A stretch of 64,000 nucleotides of DNA from the NCBI RefSeq assembly GCF_001942495.1, contig NZ_MKZS01000001.1:398300-462299 (forward strand). Reading direction: 5' to 3'. Both the position numbers and the translations under genes were made by a program. Below are positions 25,993 through 33,532 of this stretch, in pieces (within the stretch, counting starts at the first letter, position 1; the number at the start of each line of letters is the position of its first letter). Source of the DNA: Moorena bouillonii PNG. GTDB lineage: Bacteria; Cyanobacteriota; Cyanobacteriia; Cyanobacteriales; Coleofasciculaceae. A model generated the notes under the pieces. It did not search any database, was not told where the DNA came from, and was given only the letters and a program-made list of their open reading frames with translations.

Positions 25993-26891
25993 AGCTGCAA
26001 ATCTATGCCTTCTTTACGACTACATAGATCGTAGTATATCACTGATTTAATGGCTTGCCAGAAGGGAACTAACAACGCACCACTAGCAAAGCTCAACCCA
26101 AAAACTAGCACTAAATACAGCCAGGCAAAAATTGCTGATTCTTGAGGAAACAAAAGAGATAAAATAGTTTGTATGCTGAATGTAGCTATCTGTACAGCAA
26201 TCGAAATTGGTAGTGATATTAAAAACCCAACAACTACTATCCCTTGAATACGTAATATAAATCCCTGAGTTAATTTCCAGCTGCGACCAATTGCTGCCCT
26301 GGCACCGATAGAATTTTCTTCTATAGCAAGCGGTATTTCATAAATTAAGAAGCGAGATATAAACCAGCTCAATCCAAAGAAAAAAACAATCATCAAAATA
26401 ATCACAACCAGAAGTCCTATGATAGTCATAGCAATACTATTCTCAGGGAGAGTATTGAGATTATCTAAAAGAGTAATGCTATTGCCGAAAATTAAACCAA
26501 GGACTCCGATCAAGATACCAATAACAAAAGAAATGATAAATACTACTAGGATTGCTGCTCCAAGAGTTATCAAGGATACTAGAAAAGTTATTAAGGATAC
26601 TAGGATGCCTGCTCTGAAAAAACTCCACATCCGAGGATTTACATGGCGGCGAGCCTCATTCACTGTTTCTGGACGTTCAATGATTTCCTTAAACGCTAGA
26701 CGTGAAATTAGCCCAAACATGGCACAAAACTTAGCCCAGCCATATATGGGAACTAATAGCCATAGATAACCGATAAAAGCTAGACGATAATATAACTTAA
26801 AATGATCGCGGTAGATGCGCAGACCGACATTAACAACATTACCAATACTGAGTGGTCCTAAAGATTGGCTGGGACTAGGCTCATAAGACAT
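25980..26891 (-). CDS. Multi-pass membrane protein (DUF975/glycerophosphodiesterase-membrane-domain-like)
   Basis: A 303-residue integral membrane protein with about six helices. A polar start ends in SIGNVVNVGLRIYRDHFKLY, typical of this loose family in which a soluble amphipathic segment precedes the helices. Long Ile/Val-rich segments follow near residues 110-150, 170-195 and 215-280. I cannot assign a function. It overlaps the RDD gene by 13 bp and is divergent from the SpoIIM-like gene 80 bp away. The same genes recur together in many cyanobacteria and actinobacteria, as I recall, suggesting one membrane-associated module. Confidence 0.7.
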   Translation of the reverse strand: MSYEPSPSQSLGPLSIGNVVNVGLRIYRDHFKLYYRLAFIGYLWLLVPIYGWAKFCAMFGLISRLAFKEIIERPETVNEARRHVNPRMWSFFRAGILVSLITFLVSLITLGAAILVVFIISFVIGILIGVLGLIFGNSITLLDNLNTLPENSIAMTIIGLLVVIILMIVFFFGLSWFISRFLIYEIPLAIEENSIGARAAIGRSWKLTQGFILRIQGIVVVGFLISLPISIAVQIATFSIQTILSLLFPQESAIFAWLYLVLVFGLSFASGALLVPFWQAIKSVIYYDLCSRKEGIDLQLWGS

Positions 26892-26971
26892 GGGTCGATG
26901 GGGCTATTGATGGCAAGACAAGTTTTAACGCTATCTTAAGCGAGGTTTACGAAAATTACCCCGAAAACTTT

Positions 26972-27940
26972 ATGAATATTAAACGTTGGATTGGGCGGCG
27001 GGAAGCAAATTGGAAACAGTTGGATACTCTCCTGCAACAAGTGGAGAAACGAGGAATCAAGTCTTTACCAGCATCCCAAATCAAGGAACTCGCTAGTTTG
27101 TATCGCTCCGTCTCAGCGGATTTAGCCCGTGCTAGAACTAACCAAGTAGGCAATACCCTGGTCAAGGATTTACAACGACTGACCTCTCGGGGCTATAACC
27201 AGATTTATCAAGGTTCTCGCCGTCAAGACTGGCAAGGCTTAGGGGAGTTTTGTCGCTGGGGTTTCCCTGCTGTAGTGCAACAGACGTGGAGTTATATTGC
27301 GATCGCAACCGCAGTGTTTCTCCTCGGAGCCTTAATTTCCTGGTGGTTGGCTTGGCAAGATCCAGTGTTTATGTCCCTGGTGGTTCCGGAACAGTTAATT
27401 GAACAAGTACGCGATCGCCAGCAATTGTGGATGGGTTCGATTTTGGGCATGAAACCCTTAGCGTCCAGTGGCATTATGATTAACAATCTATCGGTATGCT
27501 TTCGGGCAGTGGCTGGTGGGATTACCTGCGGTGCCTTTACCCTATATGTCATGGCATTCAACGGAATACTGATTGGTGCCATTGGCACCTTAGTGGGTCA
27601 AAATAACTTAGCTTATCCCTTCTGGGCATTTGTGTTTCCCCATGGTTCCCTGGAATTACCCGCTATCTTCTTTGCTGGTGGAGCCGGTTTACTCATCGCT
27701 AGAGCAATTCTGTTTCCAGGCCAATATCGCCGGGTAGATGCATTAAAATTTTATGGCTCCCAAGCGGCTCAGTTGATGTTTGGGATTGTGCCGATGTTGA
27801 TTATTGCTGGTATTATTGAAGGGTTTTTCTCTCCGAGTCCCTTAGTGCCATCATTCCTCAAGTATTTGGTTGGAATCGGACTGTTTAGCCTTTTGGTTAT
27901 ATATTGTAGTCGCCAGAAACTTGAGGATGCTTCAGAGTAG
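26972..27940 (+). CDS. Stage II sporulation protein M-like membrane protein (SpoIIM family)
   Basis: A 322-residue protein. A soluble N-terminal helical domain (ANWKQLDTLLQQVEK, then LASLYRSVSADLARAR) matches the SpoIIM family start, and about five hydrophobic helices follow, including LGALISWWLAW, INNLSVCFRAVAGGITCGAF (the conserved NN-x-x-v-x-f-x-aFaGGit-like segment) and FPHGSLELPAIFFAGGAGL with the conserved Pro-His-Gly-x-x-Glu. In Bacillus SpoIIM serves septal peptidoglycan degradation; in cyanobacteria it accompanies DUF58 and MoxR genes in an envelope module. Its 3' end overlaps the convergent DUF58 gene by 9 bp. Confidence 0.88.
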   Translation: MNIKRWIGRREANWKQLDTLLQQVEKRGIKSLPASQIKELASLYRSVSADLARARTNQVGNTLVKDLQRLTSRGYNQIYQGSRRQDWQGLGEFCRWGFPAVVQQTWSYIAIATAVFLLGALISWWLAWQDPVFMSLVVPEQLIEQVRDRQQLWMGSILGMKPLASSGIMINNLSVCFRAVAGGITCGAFTLYVMAFNGILIGAIGTLVGQNNLAYPFWAFVFPHGSLELPAIFFAGGAGLLIARAILFPGQYRRVDALKFYGSQAAQLMFGIVPMLIIAGIIEGFFSPSPLVPSFLKYLVGIGLFSLLVIYCSRQKLEDASE

Positions 27941-29338
27941 ATTCCGAGCTTTGACTCGTAAGTAGCTCTCAACCAGTTGCTGACTAATCTGATTCGCTGG
28001 TGCATCCAAGACCAGAACTCCTTTTTGCTTCAACCGGGCAAAGGCAACTTGGCGCTGGGCAATTAAATCCAGAGCGACAGCACGGGTATAAGCGGCTTGC
28101 CCCGGGTCAGGGTTAAGATCAACACTCATTCTTTTTTTCGCCTGCGCCTGGTATCCGCTGTGCCAAAGCTGGTCTTGACTGGGAATTTTCCCTAACTGAG
28201 GGGTATTAGGGGGAGTGTGCGCCAATTGGTCAACAAGGGGGTCTCGAAGAGTGACACAAAAAGGTAAGTAGCGAGGGGTGAGGCGTTCTAGGGCTGCTAG
28301 CAATTCAGCGGAAGCAGTAACATCCACGATGTCTGTAATCATTACGACTAAAGCACGACGAGTTTGCTGATTCACCAGTTTTGTAACAGCACCAAAATAG
28401 TCTGGTTCTAATAATACTGGCTGAATCGGAGTAAGACGTTCTATGAGTTTCGATAGTTGATGTTGACCCCGTTCTGGTGGAATCCAGGTCGTGATGTCTC
28501 GCTCAAAGACACCCACGCCCACGCGATCGCCCCGATGTAACCCAGCTAATGCTAGAGCCAGAGTACTATTCAATCCCCAATCAAACCGCTTCAGTTGAAG
28601 TACCTGTGCGGTCATCAACCGTCCCCGGTCTAGTAATATAATCAAAGTCTGCTCTTTTTCCGGTTCCAGCACCCTGACTAAAGGGCGAGAGCGGCGAGCG
28701 GTGGCTTTCCAATCAATCAGGCGAGTGTCATCACCAATGCCATACTCCCGCAGTTCAGCAAATTCTGTGCCAGCACCCAAGTTTCGGGAACGGCGCATGG
28801 TACCAGTATTTTCCAGGGTCAGGCGAATAGAAAGCGATCGCAAACTGACTAAGTCTGGATAAACTGCTACGTTCTGACTCCCTGGGATTTTCCAATCATC
28901 CCACACCAAGCCCCAAGGACTCAACTGGCGCACGTGAATATCTCCCCAGTGAAACTGGCCTCGCTTGGCTGGATGAACTGTATAGGTTAGTTCCTTGTTA
29001 CTATTCCGGTCAAGGGTAGCAGTGATCGTTGGGGTGGAAACAGCTAACTCTAATGGATAGTAGTCCTTAATCAGAATTCGAGCAACCTGATTTGTAGATT
29101 CCACTGACAGCACAATCAGATTATCTCGCCCAATCGATAACCGTTGTAAAGGCGTGCGGGTTACCTTCACTCGGTTAGGTTTGACCCGTTTTCCATCCCA
29201 TAAGGCTAAACCAAGGACAATGCCATCAAAGACAAGAGTACTAATTAGACTGATTTGTTGATTAAAAACAGTAGCGAGTAATAATGCGATCGCAATACCT
29301 AGTATTAACAGTAAATACGTTCGTTGTGAGGGAATCAT
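27932..29338 (-). CDS. DUF58 domain protein (von Willebrand A-like)
   Basis: A 468-residue protein. Two N-terminal hydrophobic segments (LLLILGIAIALLLATVF and ISTLVFDGIVLGLALW) anchor it; a beta-rich domain follows, then the DUF58 signature EFAELREYGIGDDTRLIDWK followed by ATARRSRPLVRVLEPEKEQT. After this lies a vWA-like fold (LIILLDRGRLM; LVVMITDIVDVTASAEL), with a Met-Ile-Asp-like metal-site strand only partly kept. DUF58 proteins are the usual partners of MoxR ATPases, possibly loading substrates or chaperoning membrane complexes. It is 31 bp downstream of the MoxR gene on the same strand, and overlaps SpoIIM tail to tail. Confidence 0.88.
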   Translation of the reverse strand: MIPSQRTYLLLILGIAIALLLATVFNQQISLISTLVFDGIVLGLALWDGKRVKPNRVKVTRTPLQRLSIGRDNLIVLSVESTNQVARILIKDYYPLELAVSTPTITATLDRNSNKELTYTVHPAKRGQFHWGDIHVRQLSPWGLVWDDWKIPGSQNVAVYPDLVSLRSLSIRLTLENTGTMRRSRNLGAGTEFAELREYGIGDDTRLIDWKATARRSRPLVRVLEPEKEQTLIILLDRGRLMTAQVLQLKRFDWGLNSTLALALAGLHRGDRVGVGVFERDITTWIPPERGQHQLSKLIERLTPIQPVLLEPDYFGAVTKLVNQQTRRALVVMITDIVDVTASAELLAALERLTPRYLPFCVTLRDPLVDQLAHTPPNTPQLGKIPSQDQLWHSGYQAQAKKRMSVDLNPDPGQAAYTRAVALDLIAQRQVAFARLKQKGVLVLDAPANQISQQLVESYLRVKARNLL

Positions 29339-29369
29339 AATTTTTTTCGAGTGCTGAGTGCTGAGCCAC

Positions 29370-30320
29370 TCACCTAGGCACTGGAACTTGCTTGAGTAAT
29401 GAAGCTATTACGCCATCGATCTGTAACCCATCTAACTGCACCTCTGGTTTCAGAATCAGACGGTGACGGAGTAGAGGGAGTGCGATCGCTTTTACATCAT
29501 CCGGTGTCACATAATCCCGTCCTGATAACACAGCTTGGGCTTTACTGGTTTGTAACCAAGCTACAGCAGCTCTCGGGGAGGCTCCCAAGGCTAAATCAGG
29601 ATTTTGCCTGGTTTGCTGAACTAAGGCTAGCAAATAATCCAGCACCTTCTCGTCTACTTGGACAGCTTTAACCTCTTGACGAGCACTAAAAATTTGTTCT
29701 ACAGTTGCTAGAGGTTTCAGACGTTCTAAATCCAAACGGCGTCCACGAAATCCTTTCTCAGTATTAAGCAACATTTGCTTTTCTGCCGCCGCATCTGGGT
29801 AATCCACTACCAACTTGAATAAAAATCGGTCTAACTGAGCTTCTGGTAGGGGATAGGTGCCTTCAAATTCTAGAGAGTTTTGGGTAGCAATCACCCAAAA
29901 TAATTCAGATAGAGGCAAGGTTTCCCCGTCCAAAGTGACTTGCTGCTCTTCCATTGCCTCTAGCAGCGCTGCTTGGGTTTTGGGTGGGGTGCGGTTAATT
30001 TCATCAGCTAGCAAAATCTCAGTAAAGACTGGTCCTTTTTTGAGGGTAAAGTTACGGGTATTCAGATCAAAGATATTGGTTCCTAAAATATCCGATGGTA
30101 GAATATCTGGGGTTAACTGAATCCGCCGAAATTCAGCTTGGATTAGCCTTGCTAAAACTTTGACAAGCAAGGTTTTACCGGTTCCTGGTACCCCCTCAAT
30201 AATCACGTGTCCACCACTAAGCAACGCTACGAGTAACTGTTCGACTAGGGTCGATTGACCGACAATTATTTTGCCAAGGGTTTGCTTGAGGCGGTTCAAG
30301 ACAGGGATATCATTGGTCAT
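29370..30320 (-). CDS. MoxR-family AAA+ ATPase
   Basis: A 316-residue AAA+ protein with Walker A GVPGTGKT (43-50), Walker B LLADEINR, sensor 1 VIATQNS, the arginine-finger region LPEAQLDRFLFKL and sensor 2 GASPRAAVAWL. The sequence LVEQLLVALLSGGHVIIEGV is typical MoxR. MoxR ATPases are thought to insert cofactors or help assemble complexes together with vWA/DUF58 proteins, here the next gene. It lies 135 bp downstream of the DUF4350 gene and 31 bp upstream of DUF58 on the same strand, the standard order DUF4129-DUF4350-MoxR-DUF58. Confidence 0.93.
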   Translation of the reverse strand: MTNDIPVLNRLKQTLGKIIVGQSTLVEQLLVALLSGGHVIIEGVPGTGKTLLVKVLARLIQAEFRRIQLTPDILPSDILGTNIFDLNTRNFTLKKGPVFTEILLADEINRTPPKTQAALLEAMEEQQVTLDGETLPLSELFWVIATQNSLEFEGTYPLPEAQLDRFLFKLVVDYPDAAAEKQMLLNTEKGFRGRRLDLERLKPLATVEQIFSARQEVKAVQVDEKVLDYLLALVQQTRQNPDLALGASPRAAVAWLQTSKAQAVLSGRDYVTPDDVKAIALPLLRHRLILKPEVQLDGLQIDGVIASLLKQVPVPR

Positions 30321-30455
30321 TGGGGTTGATTAGCTATCCTGTGGCACAGTTTTCGTGGTACCACAATAGCATGGGTAAACTCTGGTTGATTGCGGTTGGG
30401 ATTAGTTAGTTTGATATCCGGTAGTTTAAACAATCGGGCAGTTGTGATCATCGCA

Positions 30456-31598
30456 TCAATCAAGACGAATTTTCTGCCATTTTCCCAGCCATTTTAGTAA
30501 GTCTGACTCCCTAATACGACGTTTACTAGATTGAATTTCCAGCAATTGTTTCAGTTCTGTAGCTGGACGTCCAGTTTGCTCAACCCAAGCATCAATTAGA
30601 GCTTGCTCCTCCAGCAGAGTTTGCCCTAATCCTAGTGCTTTTTGCAGTTGCAGTTGTTCGTCTTTTCCCACAACTTCCAACACAAACTCACTGCTGCCTG
30701 CTTTTTGCAAAACACCTGCTAATGCTCGGATGTAGGCTTCGCTGTTATCCACGACTGGTTCAGATAAGGTCAATGGTTGTCCAAAGCGGCGATTCAGAGC
30801 CCAGATGGCAACCAGAAGAATGATTAATCCTTGGATAAAGGCTGGCAACAGAGGGGTTTTCGCTAAATAACTGAATAGAGTCTCACCTACCTCTCGCTTG
30901 ATCACATCCACATCTTTGTAACCGTGGAGGTATTCATCCACCCAAACCGGATTTTGGTTAGTTAAATTCCCCTCTGCTTTCAAGGGAGTAACCAGTTGCG
31001 CTAATAATTCATAGTTAGCCGGAAAGTCCTGATAGGCATTGGCAGCAAGATCGGATGTAGTGGCAAAGATAACTCTACCATCACCAATAGGCTTTTCCCA
31101 AACCACAGCACCAAAGCGATCGCTTAAAATTTTCTTCCCCTGATTACCCTTGTATCGCCGCCTGGTGTTAACCTTAACCTTTCCTGTTGAAGCCTCTTGG
31201 ATAGTACTAAAAGCAGCGTCTGTCACCGGCTGCTTGACTCCCAAAATCACCATCGTATTGCCCTGTTTAATCCATTCTCGCTCTTTACCATAAATAGCAT
31301 CTACTGTCAACCAACTAGTGACACGCAATAAGGTAACCGAACCTTTAGCATCGGTCTGATTCGCTAAATCCTCAAAGGGTTTTTGCCAACGCTGTACAGG
31401 AGTTCCCCGTTTTGCCATGTAAGCGTACCAAGCGCCATAGCCATAGGGAGCGCGGCTGTAAGTAGAACCGCTATTGATTTTATTATTAGCTGGAGCAGCT
31501 ACCAGGGTAATGATCATTAGTACCGCGATTGCGTTCGCGCGAGCGTGTGCGAAGCACATCGCAATCATTACTCCTAAGCGACGCCTAGGAAATTTCAT
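30456..31598 (-). CDS. DUF4350 domain protein
   Basis: A 380-residue protein. An N-terminal helix is followed by a soluble domain that begins near APYGYGAWYAYMAKRGTPVQ and carries the DUF4350 pattern (a 'SS...G..AL..LLERLG'-like start followed by VTLLRVTSWLTV and GDGRVIFATTSDLAANAYQD), then a membrane helix LLPAFIQGLIILLVAIWALN and a cytoplasmic tail. DUF4350 belongs with the MoxR/DUF58 module; the fold resembles a glutaminase-like domain without a clear active site. The N-terminus contains a palindromic repeat unit (31520-31562) that adds about 14 residues (AMCFAHARANAIAV) inside the first membrane segment, so the helix may be altered. It is 71 bp from the DUF4129 gene; the gap is filled by two tandem copies of a 31-bp repeat. 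Confidence 0.8.
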   Translation of the reverse strand: MKFPRRRLGVMIAMCFAHARANAIAVLMIITLVAAPANNKINSGSTYSRAPYGYGAWYAYMAKRGTPVQRWQKPFEDLANQTDAKGSVTLLRVTSWLTVDAIYGKEREWIKQGNTMVILGVKQPVTDAAFSTIQEASTGKVKVNTRRRYKGNQGKKILSDRFGAVVWEKPIGDGRVIFATTSDLAANAYQDFPANYELLAQLVTPLKAEGNLTNQNPVWVDEYLHGYKDVDVIKREVGETLFSYLAKTPLLPAFIQGLIILLVAIWALNRRFGQPLTLSEPVVDNSEAYIRALAGVLQKAGSSEFVLEVVGKDEQLQLQKALGLGQTLLEEQALIDAWVEQTGRPATELKQLLEIQSSKRRIRESDLLKWLGKWQKIRLD

Positions 31599-31602
31599 CC
31601 TT

Positions 31603-31664
31603 CATCCTTGGCCAAAAGGCCACGCTACGCGAACATCCTTGGCCAAAAGGCCACGCTACGCGAA
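31603..31664. repeat. Two tandem 31-bp ACGCTACGCGAA palindromic repeats
   Basis: CATCCTTGGCCAAAAGGCCA continues CGCTACGCGAA twice in a row (31603-31633 and 31634-31664) with no differences. TTGGCCAAAAGGCCA is an inner palindrome. They fill the gap between DUF4350 and DUF4129, two genes expected to be co-transcribed, and would give two hairpins in the message. Confidence 0.9.
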
Positions 31665-31669
31665 CATAC

Positions 31670-32287
31670 TTAAACCTTTATCTGCTGATAAGCCTCCTTG
31701 CACCGTTCAAAAACTTGACTAGAGACTTCGGCGTTACTAAAACATAACTGCTGGTGGGTGATCAGTAAGATTTGGTATGGTTTAGGTTGCGGTAATTCCT
31801 GGATAAGTTGTAGATATTCTCCATCCGTGCGACTGGGATGGCGAGGGGCAATGCCACTATCGTGTAATTGCTGCAACATCCCCATATACAAGCAACGACA
31901 GGCTTCAGTGTAGTTACCCTGCTGCTGATAGTTTTGCGATCGCTCCCACCAATTGACCACTGATAATTCTGGAACTGGTCGTTTTGTCACTCTGTTTGCA
32001 GCTTGAGTCAGTTGCTGGTAATAATAACTAATATAAGGATGTAATCCTCTCAACAGCCGCACCCCTAGCCAGCTTAGGATTACAGCAACAAGTAACCAAA
32101 ACGTTATCCTAATCCCCCGGGCTAGCATAGGAGACAGTAACCAAGATGGCAGTGAGCCTTGGGCTTGGTCAAGAGGCACCTGAGACATTGTCAGCTCCCA
32201 CCACTCCCCGAATTGTCGTTGCAGCAGCTGCAACTGCCAATCCAAACTGTTTTTTTCAAAGGAACCAGTAGACATGTCACTAGTCAA
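31670..32287 (-). CDS. DUF4129 domain protein
   Basis: A 205-residue protein with one clear membrane helix (ITFWLLVAVILSWLGVRLL, about 77-95). After it comes the DUF4129 domain: WERSQNYQQQGNYTEACRCL, YMGMLQQLHDSGIAPRHPSR, TDGEYLQLI and FSNAEVSSQVFERCKEAY, the pattern also found at the end of transglutaminase-like proteins. It is the first gene of the leftward DUF4129-DUF4350-MoxR-DUF58 group. Function unknown; the neighbourhood implies work at the membrane. The start ATG at 32287 is the first in frame. Confidence 0.82.
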   Translation of the reverse strand: MTSDMSTGSFEKNSLDWQLQLLQRQFGEWWELTMSQVPLDQAQGSLPSWLLSPMLARGIRITFWLLVAVILSWLGVRLLRGLHPYISYYYQQLTQAANRVTKRPVPELSVVNWWERSQNYQQQGNYTEACRCLYMGMLQQLHDSGIAPRHPSRTDGEYLQLIQELPQPKPYQILLITHQQLCFSNAEVSSQVFERCKEAYQQIKV

Positions 32288-32460
32288 GGCACAAGTTAAA
32301 ATACTGATTACTAATAATGTTACAAAGGCATAAAGGGGATGGATTAAGTCATGCCTGCATCCGTATTATTCTTTTGTGTGGTGTAGCCTTCTATCATTTA
32401 CCATTTCCCATGATCTAAAATAACAGTACTTGAAGCCAGTAAAAACTGCTATTTCGTAAC

Positions 32461-32895
32461 ATGACAAGTCTCTATACTGACATTGATATCAATGTCCCAA
32501 GGCAGAAGGTTTGGCAAATTTTGTTCCATAAACAGCAGTGGAAGTACTGGAACACATTTCTGTTTGATTGTGACTCAACTTTACGGTTTGAGCAGGGGAA
32601 AGAAGTATTTCTGTCCCTGCGACGGCTTCCCAATGAAGAAGAGACAGAATTTGAGCCATTGGTGACACAAGTTCATCCTGGTGTGTGTCTAAGTTGGGTC
32701 TCTTCTATTCCTGGCTTTCGTAGTGAATGTGTATTTGATTTGCAAGAAATAGGAGTGGGTCGTACCAAATACATCCACAAACACTCTTATTCAGGTATAT
32801 TGTCTAGGGTGTTTTTACCGTTTATCCGAGAGGATGAGTTACGAGGTCTTAAACGAATGGCATGGGAGTTGAAGCGTTATGCTGAGGGGTTTTAG
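32461..32895 (+). CDS. SRPBCC (START-like) domain protein
   Basis: A 144-residue single-domain protein opening MTSLYTDIDINVPRQKVWQI, followed by LFHKQQWKYWNTFLFDCDST, the usual strand, helix and W-x-x-W-N-P/T-like segment of polyketide cyclase/START-type proteins. Beta strands follow and a long C-terminal helix (REDELRGLKRMAWELKRYAE) closes the hydrophobic cavity. Such proteins bind lipids or hydrophobic ligands; the ligand is unknown. Divergent from the DUF4129 gene, with a 173-bp spacer that must hold both promoters. Confidence 0.8.
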   Translation: MTSLYTDIDINVPRQKVWQILFHKQQWKYWNTFLFDCDSTLRFEQGKEVFLSLRRLPNEEETEFEPLVTQVHPGVCLSWVSSIPGFRSECVFDLQEIGVGRTKYIHKHSYSGILSRVFLPFIREDELRGLKRMAWELKRYAEGF

Positions 32896-33006
32896 AACGT
32901 TAGTATGGCGCTAGCACAGCCTCACTCCGGGTGAAGTGTTAAAGATGACACTGCAAATACGACCGACATAACCACACCCGGAAGCACTCGTTTACCTGAC
33001 AACTAG

Positions 33007-33180
33007 TTAGTCAAGATAGCCCATAAGTTCATCTGTCCCTTCACTAACATTTGTAGCAATAGGGCGATTTTGGGGTAATGGCTTTATGCTCAGCTGTTTC
33101 CTATCGATGTATCCTGAGGGTCCAGTTCCTTTAGCAGTGAATTGGAGTTCCTTGTCTTTATTGCTATCTGTGCTGCTCAT
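33007..33180 (-). CDS. Conserved-looking 57-aa small protein
   Basis: Reading leftward from the ATG at 33180 to a TAA at 33007 gives 57 residues. The start is MSSTDSNKDKELQFTAKGTG; the middle is PSGYIDRKQLSIKPLPQNRP; the end is IATNVSEGTDELMGYLD. AGGAGGG sits just before the ATG, though closer than ideal. The composition is soluble and protein-like, and the ending DELMGYLD and PLPQNRPI remind me of short hypothetical proteins in cyanobacteria. I do not know the function. It stands between the SRPBCC gene and the dynamin-like gene. Confidence 0.6.
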   Translation of the reverse strand: MSSTDSNKDKELQFTAKGTGPSGYIDRKQLSIKPLPQNRPIATNVSEGTDELMGYLD

Positions 33181-33532
33181 ATCCCTCCTGGGACTCCTGA
33201 GTTAGAGTCAAAAATACCTTATTATATGGCTATGTCTGGTCTAAGTTGACCAAGTTAGGCTTACAGTAAAGAAAAAATACTGTCAAGGTTATACTATCAC
33301 ATTTGATAGGAGTTTTATACCTAAAGCTGCTAGAACGCCCACAGCCAAAGTGATCCCTGATGGGGTTTAGCAGATTTTGGGAATGATTGAGATATCAGTA
33401 CAGCTACCAGTACAGCTACCAGTACAGCTAGCATACAGCTACCAGTTGAAGCTATTCAGGGCATCATAATCTCTAGATGTTGGCCTCAATAACCATGATT
33501 GTGGCAGCAATGGTGAACAGATTCATCGGCCA
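33181..33532. other. Intergenic region with a 12-bp tandem repeat
   Basis: No gene seen. At about 33398-33446 the unit CAGTACAGCTAC occurs three to four times with small changes. The rest is A/T-rich and includes the promoter region of the 57-aa gene. Confidence 0.6.
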
